The translations under genes and the position numbers were made by a program. The notes beneath the pieces are model-generated. The model was not told where the DNA came from and searched no databases. It worked only from the letters and a program-made list of their open reading frames with translations. Positions 51,932-64,000 of a stretch of 64,000 bases of DNA are shown piece by piece (position 1 is the stretch's first letter; each line of letters opens with the position of its first letter). Source of the DNA: Rhynochetos jubatus (Eukaryota > Chordata > Aves > Eurypygiformes > Rhynochetidae); assembly GCA_027574665.1 (NCBI GenBank), contig CM050648.1, forward strand, positions 49,999,700-50,063,699. Reading direction: 5' to 3'.

Positions 51932-54900
51932 CAGCAGTGTGGGCTGTTAGGGAGCTGGAAAGGAGACAAGCATGAAATTTCTTCTAACCCCAACTCTGTT
52001 TTTCTGTACTGTTGGCTGCTTCTCAGTTCCTTGACAAAAAAACCAATCAGGCACCCTTTAATCCGCCTGTGATTACCAGTGGTATAAAAAGGGAAGCATA
52101 ATGAGGAAAAATGCCTCGTTTTGTTGCCTTCAAAAGCCAACAAATTGGAGTTAACTTGACAGGAAGTGGCTTAATAATTAGATTATTTATTTATTCCTGA
52201 CACATATCCCCCTGTTACTAGTCTCAGGAGATCCTGTAGATGGTACGATTTTCAAGCTGCCATTACTTCGCTGTCTTCTGTGAACAAAGAAGCTACTGTC
52301 TATCAGTCAATTAAATGCACTCTTTAAGCAGAGGCTGAGAAGTCCTCAATGGATAGAGCCCTGGGACATTGTGGCTGATGATTCCTTTCTCTGTACTGTA
52401 CATCACACTCTCAACTACGGTCCCCACAGAGATGGAATAAAGTCATGCATTAAAATATCACTTGTTGATTTGTTTGCTAATGAAGAGCCATTGAAATGTT
52501 TGTGTATTTCTGTGGCAAAATTGTTGATAAAAGGACTACTTGCTTGCATATCTTACTTCATCTTCAATAAGCGCTTATTTAAGACTTAGTAAAATTAAAG
52601 TCAACAAATTAAGGAAAAAACAGAGAGATGGATAATATTGGTTTACTTGCAATTCACATCAATGTAAATAACACTGAGGACAGCAAGAAGAGAGAAAGGG
52701 GAATAATAGTACTTCAACCATGCCTGTTATAATTTTCTTCATTAGTTACAATAAGGATCTCTGGTTTTCTATTTCTGGTGCGGTAGTGGGCACCCATTTC
52801 AAATAATACAAATGCCAAAGTAACCATTTAAAAATTATCCTGTACATGCGAGAATATTTATTTAAAACAAAAAGAAAAGGAAAAAAGGGAAAATTTGAGA
52901 CTTTGTTGCTGTTACTTGATTTTCTTTTCGGATTTTAAATATGCCCGGTTAACAAAAACTACTATTATTTAGAGATTAACTGTGTGCAGCTGGTTAGCCT
53001 CTTAACTGAGAAAAGTACAACCGTGTCAAGCTAGTTAATAATGCTGGTTAAGGGTGCATGCTTAGAGCAAAATCAGCAAAGTTGTCCGAAGCTGGGGATT
53101 CTGAGCTTAACACCACCCTCCCTCAGCCTCCTCCCCACCTTGCCAGGCTTCTCAACCAGGTTTCATAATCTCTGTGTATTTGCCCTCTCACCATTCCTCT
53201 TCCACCCTCCAAGACCCAGGGTCGCTGAAGTGGACCAGTGTGGATAACATTTTGGGCCAGGGTGGAGAGAGTGGGTGTTTGAATTTTTTTTTTTACAGCA
53301 GATGACATACCTGTCTTGACACTGAAGATCATTAATTGGCAATATCCATCTGGAGCTGATGCAGATGGATCAGCTGCTTGTCTTACAGAGCTATATTTGC
53401 TCTTAAGAAATATAGGTAGTGCTATAGCAGTTCTCCAGTGAACTAGCTCTGCTCTGAATTTAGCCTCTGTATGACCATTTGCACCTGCAAATAGAGCCTG
53501 TAAGTGCTATAATATATGGTTATTTTCTCAACCTTATAAAGAAAGTCAGTCATACCAGGATTATTGTTTTCAATGAACTTAACAACAAGCTATAGGGAAT
53601 TAATTCAAACCAGCCTCAAATTGGAGTGTTTCTTATTCCTATCCTGTTATTCCAGCTCATTTTATTAGAAAAATCTTAGATACTCAGAGGTGTTCTATAA
53701 TAGAAAATGAATTTGAAACCCATTCATTAATTGGTGATTAATACATTTCAGGATTAGTTTAAGCAAGGCCCTACCTCCTGCCCAGTCAAGTATGTTCTGG
53801 TTAATATCCAATTATCTGCACCTTCGTACTTATTATGTCTTAATATTTCGGATATGATAACCAGAAACTTGAGAGTAATGCTAATGAGGAGCATAGAACA
53901 GGAATTAACCAGTGACACACTCAATGATCCTTACTGAGGAAAGTAACTCCTTCTGTCTCCTCGGCATAGTGGTCGAGCTACCACCACGCTTTCAGTAAGC
54001 ATACTTTCAACTCAGCCTTTATGGGGGACTGGAATTATATTTAGGTAAAACCCCTTATTTTTGCATGCCTTGTATGTGTGGTCAGAAGATACTCCTGCAC
54101 GCCCTTTTTCACATATAGAGTTACTTTCTTTAAGTGGAAACAGTGGAAAATCAATAGTAAAGTGAAATGGGGATACCTGCTTAAAATTGAAGGCTTTTTA
54201 TTATTAAATGCACCCTCTTCTTATACAAATGGGTGTATGCCTGTGTGTACGAGCTGAACGGTGTATCTATCACATCCTTCAGCTTGTAAGACAGTTGCTG
54301 TAGTGACCAGCAAACCAGGTAAAAATGTCTGTGAAATTTAAAAAAAAAAAAAATTAATTGCTAAATGTGAAATGTAAATATTACCAAATTAAAATTACCA
54401 GCTCACAAAAATGTCAAGCCCTCAAAGTTCAATATCAGGATTCTTGCCTGGGAAAAATTCCTATATGCCCTCTGAGTGAAACGTGTAAGTAAATGTATGG
54501 GACCATCGTATCAGTGGGGCAGAACTGAGTAATTCTGTCATGTGGCCTTAAACTAACCTAATTATAGAGGTAAATTCAATGTATAGGGAGAAAGGAAGAA
54601 GAAACATTCCTTTTGGCAGGTTTATTTTTCTTAAGTAAGCTGCTGTTTGAATGCATTGTGCAATTCGGGGCATTAGGAGAAGCCCCAGAGGAAATGAAGC
54701 ATTGGGCAGAGTGAAGGAGACCTGCTCAAAGGTGCAAAGCCACATAACACATTATTTTTATTACATGAATATAATCCGATATATGTGGTACTTATCCAAG
54801 AGACTTTACAGAATATGCTATTCATAGGGTGTTGGACAAAGCTTATTTCAAAACACTGCCTCATTCACTGTGTTTATACTGAAAGGTACCAGTCTTGTGT

Positions 54901-57900
54901 TTGGGTTAGACTGAATGATAAAAGGGACAGTATGTTGGTATAAATCAAAAGCAATCATAAAACACATGTACAGTGGCCAGAGTTAAGGCTATGCCTGTAA
55001 CATCCTGTTTTGATTTTTCTTTTTTTCAGTGCCTAGCCATACAATTTGAATTTTCTCTCACACGGCACTTTTATTAGTGTTGTAGTTCGGGACCTCAGCA
55101 GTATATTCTCAGTATCTAACTGTTTGGATAGGCACCCTTTCTCCCAACCCTCTCGCAGACAACCTTCACAATGAACCCACTGTGCTTCTGGCTTCATTGC
55201 TTTTCATTGCGCACCTATGCGAGTGCCAAGACATTAGATAACTGTGCAAAAAAATCCCCTCGAAGCCCCCAGATGAGACTCCCGCAGAGCACTGGGTAAT
55301 TCATGGAACAACTTGGGAGATGTTGATGTTTACTGCCTCGTTCAATTAGTCATTCAGATGCAACGCAGCCTTCCATTTGCTTCAAAGTTTGGTTAGAAAG
55401 CCTAACCCAAATATCACTCAGTGCAAAGTGGGATTTGCAAACTGTCATAACATGATCAAATCAAAACCAATTTTCACCAGAACTGTTAAATACTCTTCTC
55501 TTCAGCTGAGTGACATTTTCCTGCCAAATTTGAACTTTTAACCCGCATTGCTCCTTGTGTGCTGTTATTCTTCAAATCAGACTTCATGAGTATATTTTTA
55601 ACCTTTTTTGATTAAAATATAGCTGAGCTTCAAAAAAAAAAAAAGGCAGCTAAAATTAGAACAAAATTAAAAATAAATTAGTGAAAAAGGAAATAAGTAG
55701 GCTTGGGCAGAGAGCTAGCCTAGAAAACTTAATCTTAGGGATACTTCTTAATAATGGAAAAGTTCTCTACTTCTACCTGCTGCTGCATTTGCACCAGTGA
55801 TGGAGTGTGCCTAGCAGTACAGACCGCAATTGTACCGCCAGGACAAATCCTTCATGGTGGTGCATGGGAATAAATTAGGTGACAGAAAATAGGACTCTAA
55901 TTTCTATGATATGTCACCTAGGTTATCGTATTTTACATCAGCTGCCGCTTTTGTGCTGCATGTGCATCTCTTTCAACCCTTGCTGTGGGTCCTCTAGGCC
56001 ACCTTTTTTGTGGGCTGGTGATTTTCTTTGTCTCCATCGACTTAAAGCTTCTGTCAAAGAAGTTCTCTTCACTAACAATAGAACCACTCTCAACACACTC
56101 TAGCTGCCCTTTTTTTCTTAAATGTATCCTTCCCATTGATCTCCTTAAAAAGCAGAGTTGGAAGGCTGAGTTCTCCTACGCCGTTATCTCCCACAAAATA
56201 CAGTTCACTTTTTCATGGATATGACAGTCACTTGCGCTCTCTCTCCTTTTGCTTTATGGTGGTGTCCTTCCTTGTTTGGAGGGGGAACTCCTTTTTTCCA
56301 AGTCATTGCTTGCCAGGCTAGAAAGGCAATTTCTGTTTCAGAATATCAAAATGGGAGGGTGAATGGGTGAAAGTTTGTGGTGGCTCCAGCATTCGCAATG
56401 ACTTCTTCACTAGCCTAGAAGTAGTCATTGAAATGTGAAGCAAAGACAGCACTTACCACAGAGATTTTGCAAGACAAATTATGTAATGTAGATTAAGAGG
56501 AAAAGTATTGTAATGCTGTAAATAGCAAGCTATTAAATTATTCGTGGGTTTTATTATCTCTTGGTTAATGGGGAATTCTGCTGCTCGCCTTAAAGCTCCC
56601 AAATTTGGTTCATATTTCCTATCCATTTCAGAGGCCAATTTAAAAAAAAATTGTTCCTCCTCTTTTACTGTATCATCACTTCTCACAGATGCGCTTCAGC
56701 TGATTTCTATTCTTGACATCACCTTCTCCACACAACCAAAATTGTCCTTCATTGCTTTCCCAGTCAGAACCAGTTAACAGAAAGAGAGTTAGCAGAAATT
56801 GTGATGGCTTCCGTGAGTCAATAACATTGGCTTATTCCTCTTCAGAATTTGTCCTTTGTCTCTGCAATGCTGAAAGGTGCTTCAGAGTCCATCTATTCTA
56901 CAGGCCCTGTACCCTGCACAACTCTCTTATTCAATTTGTACATATTCTGCTGTCATATGAAAACATTTCTTTTCTCCCTTGCCTAAACCAGTTGCATGTC
57001 TTTGATTTCCTTGGCTATCGTTAATCTGCAACCAATTATCGCTGTGCTTTTGTAACGAATCTGTGTGTTCGCACTATAAAATGTATCGGCAGTCCTTAGC
57101 TTCCGTCCCTTAGTGTGGCGTTCAGTTAAGTTTTGTAAAAATGACACACTTGTGCACCTTCAGTAGAGTTTTCAGGTTTTCAGTATTCTCTGCTGAAATT
57201 ACCTTTTTTTTTAATCTATAGTCCTGTTTCAGTACCCGCTATAGCTGGCACCACAGATCTTGTAGCTTTAAATAGTATGCCTTAATATTGCCCCCTTTGT
57301 ATGCTGTATTGTAATGAAGCAACATCAGTAAATTGCAGTGAAGGGTGATTGTTGCATGGGGATGACTACTACACCTTGGGGTCCATTTGCACCAGATTAT
57401 TTTTTTATTGTTGTTATTACAACCCATCTTCTTTACTCTCTTGGTGCCAAACTTGCTGTTGGACATCTGCGCAGCACAGGGGATCTTTAAAAACATTTTG
57501 GACATCAACTTGTCTCTTAGGTACATACCAAAGACTGTTCAATTCCAGGCTCTGGTATCCTGGTTGGCTTTGCAATACTTTCGTGATGCCAGCTTGGTCC
57601 GCTCACTAGACTTACGGTGTTCTTCTTCATTTGCTCTTAAAAAAAAATTAGTTTGCTGCCGATAGAAGTGACAGGCATTTCTTGCTAACCATTTTCAGAC
57701 AGGCACAATACTAGATTTATAACAAGTGGAACATGCTTTTTCCCTTCTTGCTATTCCCCATGCATTTTACAATACAGAAGAGTGCAAAAATGATTTTGCT
57801 TGAGCTGTTCCCTTTCCTTTTGGCACTGCGTTCGCATTCAAAGGAAGAATTATAGCAGTGGTGTCAGTTTATCATCCAGTGCCATGATCTCAAGGAACCT

Positions 57901-57998
57901 TCTGCAAAAATCAGCTTCACCCAAGTGATAAAAATTACTATTGTTGTAAAGATACAAATAATGACATTTTCTTTTCAAAAAATCTTTCTACCTTACAG

Positions 57999-58025
57999 TG
58001 ACAGTGTCTAAATACAAGCTTCAAG
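57999..58025 (+). other. candidate 27-nt cassette microexon
   Basis: A pyrimidine-rich tract ending 'ctttctaccttacag' is followed 27 bases later by a strong donor, CAAG|GTAAGAG. The 27 bases, entered after the single G left by the 85-bp exon, read V-T-V-S-K-Y-K-L-Q without a stop and leave again in phase 1, so inclusion would insert nine residues in frame between MI and DEG. I know of no such isoform. Acceptor-donor pairs arise by chance in introns, so only transcript data can decide. Confidence 0.18.
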
Positions 58026-61000
58026 GTAAGAGTGCAGATTTCTGCCTTAGTTGCACAAGAAGCAGCCTTCAGACATGAAGGCAAGTTTTAACTGTTACAT
58101 CAGACAGTAAGTGGAAGATAATTGATTTCATATGTGTGGAAGCCTAGAAAGTGTCCTGTGTTCTACAGCAAGAGGGTGGCTCAGGAGACCATGGCTATCA
58201 TACTTCCTGGAGGTACGAGGAGCCGTTGCCCATTCCCGTGTACCCTCGTAGCTGTAGCCTGATGCCTGATCACTTAAGCTTTCGGTATGTTTGATAGCAA
58301 CGTTCCTGTCACCTCTCCCACTGCAGCCTGGGGATTCAGCATCCCCGCTGGTGCTCTGCTAAGGGCCGGAAGTAGAAACTACAGCTCTGCCACCTGACAC
58401 GCACAGTATCGGGGTTCCCAAGTGTCACCTTACGGCTCTAGTGGCCACGTTCTTTGGTGCTGTCCTTGCCAGGACTGTTTGAACAAAGAGAAGTGTCCCA
58501 AAGCGGGAGTGTCACAGGGTCCTCAGGCTCGCTTCTGTGCCTGCGTCTGTGTGTGTCGCACACCGTGAAAGGTTTAAATGGGCGTGCGAGACACCACCGT
58601 ACAGTAGGATTTGTAATGAAAAGGTCTGATCCTGAAAGCATGCATATGATTTTATTCACGTGAGTAGATGCCACAAGCTTCCTTTTATACAAGAATAGGG
58701 CTATATATGTTCTCAAGTGTTTGTAAGATTGGGGCCTAAATTGCAATTCCGGGTGGTATTTTAACAACATGTTCTAAATGCAGAAAAAAATATATCTTCT
58801 GTAATGAAGTCATCATCCCATTAAAACCTCTTTTTTCCCTCAGTGATACCAAACGTGAATTTTGAGCTGTAATTTGGATTTTTTCCATCTTTATGAAGAT
58901 GACACATTTTTTTCATTGGAAGGCAGCTTTTTTCCCAGTTTCTTTTTAGCTTAATACTGTGGCTGTGTAGCATTCCCATTTAAATCAGGAATTAGAGCTG
59001 ACACACCTTGAATTGAACTATCAATTCTTTCAGAACTGACGCCAGTTCCACACTATTCGGTCGTACAAACTTCCGATTATGGGCCAGAGAGCATTGATTT
59101 TTAGCTGTCATTTCTAGCACACACACTGTAGAATTGAAATTTAAACCTTAATCCACTCTTTAATACAATTAATTTTTAATGTGCAGTAATACTAATTGAA
59201 ATAGCCTGAATTTAGTAAGTCACCACAAGACATTTTCAAAAGCAGGAGTCTCCACTGAGAACTGGAAGGACAGATAATCATTGTTACAGTGTTTACAGAA
59301 TAAATGCACACTCTGCAGGCAATTCCATGCCAAGAGATTTTTTTTTGTAGTTAGTTTATATTAATATATTTCATTGTGGATTTAAATTTGTTTTCAGTGA
59401 TTCCTACTGAAACACTTCTGTTTCATGAACCAAGCTACTTTGATTTTGTATTAATAGAAGTGTTTCTTTTTATGGAATATTTTCAGTCTTACGTCTGTTT
59501 TTCTTAACAACTGTCACTGCATTATGTAGTTGTCAAATGCATTGTGATGTGCAGAGAAACGTATTCAATTTTCTACCTGTAAAATGGTCAGCCATGCAGC
59601 TTCTATGTATGATAAAGCAAAGCTGCATGTTCTGTACCTGATTCTTTTTCCCCTAGGTTTGCCTTTCATACAAGCAATCTATCTTGTGCCAGCCTGATTT
59701 CACTACATCACTTTTAATTTTCAGCCGTGATCTTTTCAGATGTTTTAGCGGGGAGGATGGAGAGGGGATTCTAACTGCAGAGGAACAGACCTTACGCAAT
59801 TAACCAAGGAGGAGGGATTTAATAATTTTTATAATAGCAAGATGCCATTGCTACATTTATCTGATAAGAAAGAATATTTCTTAGAATGCATCGGTTCTTC
59901 TGATGAATGGGCTTGTACAGCATTCAAAGTGAGCACCAATGTTAAGTGGAAAAAAAAATGCCATGCGTTCTGTATCATCCTTTCATGGCTTTCACATTAC
60001 AGCATTTAGTAAGCCAATAGCACTGTTAAATATTTAGCAAAGATTCCCTCAAAACCTTGCCATATATTCAAATGGGATTTTGAGACAGTTTGTAGCACAT
60101 AAGTAAAAATTACGCTTTAGTTCTTGAAATGGTTGTAATATGACATATTTCCTAAAGGAAGTGCAGGACAACATCGCATAAATACGTTCAGCAGATTTCA
60201 CACCCACAGAACACCAGAATTGATTCCCATTTTTCGGATTAAGGGTTCAAACTGGCTCCCATTTTGTCAGAAGAAAGCTGCACTGAGTTTATTTGCACAG
60301 AATATTAAGACAGTATTATAGCATTTAGCAAAAACCCTGCAACTCACAGTGTGATATTTTAAAGGCTCCTTACCAGTACATCCTTCATAACAACGAACAT
60401 TTTCTGAGCTGGGGGTGAGAAAAAAGCAAAGACGAAGTTGTTACCCTCTTCTGAGACCAAAATAGTACATCACTAGGTAACATTTTAGGTTGTGTAGTAT
60501 GCAAAATAAAGATTTAATAACATAGTTGCTGCATGATGTTGTTAATCAAACAATAATAAAACATTAGAAACCCTGTGTTCTTTGACAAATGTCTGCATGT
60601 TTCAGATCCTTGTTGTATGCTAATTAATCCTCTGTAAGTACTTGTATAATAATTAAATGTCTTGCACTTAAAACACAGTCAAGCCCATTTATACTGTTTA
60701 AAGAGGTGCATCTCGTGTTACCTTCAGAAAGAATTTGGGTTCCATACGTGATGCAAGGAGTATTCTCCTGTTAATTGGGATGGCTTGCAAATTTTAGGTG
60801 CCGTGCCTGGTGTGCACCCTTTTTCCCCTTGTTCATGTTTAAGAGTAGGGCACAAAGGTTGGGTGAGCCTCTCTGGCAATTAAATCAGTAGTTTTGCCGG
60901 TGCTGCCTGGATGAGCGGGTTCCTGCCCCATGCAGAGGCAGCACAGCGGTTCCGCAGTCTGCCGGCTGCAGCGACAGGTAAGGAACAGCTTTGCAGGTGC

Positions 61001-61915
61001 TCAGCTGCCTGGCTTGAGGCTCCCGCTCCTCTGTTTCCTGGGGATATCTCCAGTTCTCCTACTCATTACTTAGTCTGTGAGCTGTGCGCAAGACTTTCGG
61101 ACCGCTGAAGAACTGTATTTTCAGGCGTTCGTAAAAAAGAAAGCCTATCTGTGGTGGGTACAAGCCACACTTAGTGTTGCACATAGGGGTTAGTTTAACC
61201 CCTGAAGGTGGAAGGTAGTGTTTTTCTGCAAATTTAGTTTTGAAGTTTGGGTGATTATCTATTTATTTTAAATTTTCAATTTGTATCAGCAGGTAATGCC
61301 TGTTTTTTTTTTTTAATAAATATATATTGTAGAAAAATAATTCACTTTCAAAGAAATAGCAGTGTAGCCTGCTTATAGATTATTTGGGACCTATTTTAAA
61401 TGTTGGATTTTATTTGCTTGGGAAATCATGTTCATAGGTATGGCGTATTTAAGTATCCAAAAAATTAGGGTGTTAATTGCATGCATGTGTGTGAATATAT
61501 GGAAAAGTCTATAGAGTTGTATAGGGCAGATGTATTTAATATGCATAGCTTGATGTATGTTGACCTCAGGTTACAAGAGTAGAAAATCCCATTTTCCAGC
61601 TTGTTTCAAATGTAGTAAAAATGCTGCTTCAGTTGCTTTATGCTACTCACATTGGGAAAGGTGCTTATACTGTGATAATTATCATCAAGGAATATTAATG
61701 CGTTCAGCATTTGTAACCCAAAAACTCATTATAGCTTAAGCTGTGCATCATCTGTGAAGAGAGAACTTTGCCAGAATTCGCTCTTCACAGGGGTTGCCTC
61801 CTGCTTGTGATGGAGTGGTCAGAGTATTGTAAGAGGTCACTTAGGCTATTTTTGAAAGCTGAAGTTTTGCAATTTTTGATTCACTACCTTCTGTCTAAAT
61901 AGCTTAGCATTCTTG

Positions 61916-61956
61916 CCCCCTCCCATCGCTCCCCACCCACCCCACCCCCCCCCCCC
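61916..61956 (-). other. C-rich run; G-quadruplex/i-motif prone on minus strand
   Basis: The plus strand carries CCCCC-t-CCC-atcgct-CCCC-a-CCC-a-CCCC-a-C12, so the minus strand has at least four closely spaced G-runs. It is also a likely sequencing or assembly trouble spot because of the 12-base C homopolymer. Confidence 0.8.
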
Positions 61957-62437
61957 AAATTTGCTTTTTCTAATTGAATGCCTGGTGAAGTGCATAAAGC
62001 TAAAAGATTGCATCTCATTATGTGCAAGAGGCTAAAGGTGTAGACATAAATATTGCACATCAAGGTCGTGGAGATTTCAGGGTCCATATTCCATCAGTAT
62101 ACGTGGGATTTGCACGAACACCGCTGTCACTCATGCTAATGGGAACTAGCCGTTCCAACCCTGTGGTCTTTGATAAGAATCTGGTTTCTTACACTAGACT
62201 GTTGATGCTTTTGGTAGCAAGCACCGCTTAAGTATTTATGTATTCTGGGACCATATTTTAGTTCCTTAATGCTGTTTCACCATGAAAAATGGGGTTTATC
62301 ATTTTTACACCTCTGTTGTCTTCCGAGTTCCTGAACCCACAGTTTAACAGCCTTCACATTTCTAAAATATATTTGGGCAGCTTGTTCAAAGCATCAAAGC
62401 CCAATTCTTTCCTCACTCACGTTTCACATCAATGTCC

Positions 62438-62492
62438 CCCAGTTGACTGAGCTGATTTACATTAATGTGGCTGAGAGGAGATTCAGCCCTGT
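62438..62492. repeat. possible old sauropsid interspersed repeat (copy 2)
   Basis: The segment 'gactgagctgatttacatta' followed by 'atgtggctgagaggagattc' and 'agccctgta' resembles the block at 4171-4243 and a dispersed pattern I recall from bird and reptile genomes. The family assignment is unknown. Confidence 0.35.
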
Positions 62493-64000
62493 AAGGGTTA
62501 TTTTGTATTTTCATTAGTATGTCTTGTTCTGAGAGTCTACATGTAGCTGTACATTACAGTACCCAAATATATGCTAGAATGGTTACAAAGTAAGACAACC
62601 AAAATATCTAAAAATAAATAATGCCCTACAATAAAAGATTTCTTTTTTGTTGACTTGTTACTGAAATCTTCCTTCCAACTGATCAGTCTTTTCTTCCACC
62701 CTTGGTTATGAAGACTATAGCAGAGCCAGAATTGTATTGTTCAGTGCTGTTGTTGCTGGAATTTTTAATAGGGCCAGGTTTTATTATTTCTTCTCCCCAA
62801 TATTGATACATTGTTTGTCATTTCTCACTCTTAATATTGCCTTATGTTGCATGTGGAGGTTTGCTTTGTGTTAGGCAGAGAAGACTGGCTTTCACGGACT
62901 GCTTTGTTTCCGAGGTCAAGATGTGAACCTGGCCTTGCTCCTGGGAGGACTAGAAAAATCTATTTCATAACTTTCTGCAGGCCTCAAAGAAGGCTAAGAA
63001 GAAAAACACAAAACCCACAGGCTTAGTTTAGACCGGGTGAAGAGTTGGATTCATCAATAGGAAAGCTTGCAGCTGATCAGCTTTTCTTGTCGTGAAGGGT
63101 CCCTGCTGTCAGGGCGCAGTCCACTGATACAGCAGAGCCTTGGGGGGCCTTGGGAGGCTTTTAAACACCCACACATTTGTCCAGAAATACCTGACTTGAT
63201 AATATGGAACAAATCTGCTGAAGTAAGAAATTGCTTGCCTGTTAAGTCACCAAAATGAAAGACTAGAAAGATAGGTAAACACAGTCCTTGTGAGCTGAGC
63301 GTGGGTATTATGGGCTTGCCAAGTTCAGTGACGGGGCATAACTTTGGTTTGTGCAGTAGAGCGCTAATGCCTCGTAATGAATGGCCGTCTTGAACCAAAG
63401 AGAGATTCTCAGCAGCTGGGAACACTGTCGATGGGAAATAATACGGTACGATATCTGCTGTGTGGATGTAAACTTAATAATCTCTATGAATTTTGAGTAA
63501 CCCTGCTTCCCTTCCAAAGGAACATTATGAAAAGATTGCTTCCAACTCCTTCAGACGCTCCCTGTTCTTGTGATAGATGCCTTAGACTTTACCTTGAGGC
63601 GCTGGAAATGAATGTCTGTTCTTTGCAAGAGATAAGGGTGTAGACTTTCGAAGGAGCAAATTGTATTTTCATGTTTAAGTTCACCGTTTGCACTGGATGT
63701 GGTGAAAGCCAAATGTGAAGAATTGCTTTTCAACATTATTTCTTCGTCTTCTGTATCTCAGGACCTCTGAGTTATTATGCTAAAATGTTCTATTACATGT
63801 AATAAAGAAATGTTGGAAAACTGAAATAGAGCAAGATTGCCTCCATCGATTTGGCTGTACTTGGATTGCTCTAGCTACATCTTAAATCACAAAAAGGGTC
63901 ATCTTTGTGCAACATAATAATGTTACTGGAAAGAACAAACAATCTGCATTTTCTGAGGGCATGATGAATGAAACCATTATCCAGTTTTAACAGTTCCTCC

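Larger units (their letters stand above)
43373..64000 (+). other. ZNF521: ZNF521 intron downstream of the 85-bp exon (5' part)
   Basis: At least 20.6 kb of intron begin with GTAAGTG. I found none of the last three finger-coding segments of ZNF521 here, so they lie to the right. Recognisable content is sparse: tandem repeats (45931-45976), a direct-repeat pair (50469-50606 and 51804-51931), a trinucleotide repeat (51180-51215), two G-quadruplex-prone runs (51083-51107 and 61916-61956) and an old repeat block (62438-62492). No good CR1 was seen. The stretches 43380-45900, 46000-50450 and 52000-61900 look like unique AT-rich sequence with no gene. The near absence of transposons over 20 kb fits a regulatory, constrained intron. 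Confidence 0.88.

Noticed and set aside
43373-64000. Search for the last ZNF521 exons (fingers HECKLC, FKCPVC, YDCTQC)
   Set aside because: No stretch encoding these motifs with splice sites was seen, so the exons must lie beyond the right edge.
1-64000. CRISPR arrays, operons, rRNA, tRNA, integrons or phage genes
   Set aside because: No regularly spaced repeats, no tRNA cloverleaf pattern and no bacterial-type gene order were seen. This is vertebrate intronic DNA.

Overview
The window looks like a piece of a bird chromosome lying almost entirely inside one large multi-exon gene on the + strand. I recognise the gene as ZNF521 (early hematopoietic zinc finger protein, EHZF), the paralogue of ZNF423/OAZ. 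The avian (sauropsid) call rests on several diagnostic CR1 retrotransposon tails, low overall repeat density, no Alu, B1 or L1, and a ZNF521 protein almost identical to what I remember of the mammalian one. No species can be named from this window. || Layout: 1-23330 is the 3' part of the intron upstream of the giant exon. 23331-26683 is the giant exon (exon 4 in mammalian numbering), encoding 26 zinc-finger modules. 26684-43287 is a 16.6 kb intron. 43288-43372 is a small 85-bp exon encoding one more finger. 43373-64000 is the 5' part of the next intron. The first exons (N-terminal repressor motif and first finger) and the last exons (three C-terminal fingers and stop) were not found, so the gene is truncated at both ends of the window. 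Splice phases fit: the giant exon is entered after one base of an Asp codon and leaves in phase 0, and the small exon leaves after one base. Using my memory of the human protein (1311 residues), the two exons supply about residues 74 to 1219 without gap or overlap. || The introns hold four recognisable CR1 pieces, a long decayed CR1 body, an L2-type relic, MIR-like SINE relics, small tandem repeats, homopolymers, two strong G-quadruplex motifs, a small CpG-rich patch, and a diverged pair of direct repeats 1.3 kb apart. || The most unexpected item outside ZNF521 lies on the minus strand at 1403-585. It is a 273-codon reading frame with a start, a signal-peptide-like N terminus, several N-glycosylation sequons, cysteines and one membrane segment, broken by a single in-frame stop. 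It reads like a decayed (probably retrocopied) type I membrane glycoprotein gene that I could not name. Two splicing observations also deserve a look: a NAGNAG-type acceptor at the small exon, and a 27-nt phase-compatible microexon candidate at 57999-58025. I saw no new multi-gene system. Apart from ZNF521 and that relic, this is ordinary intronic DNA.
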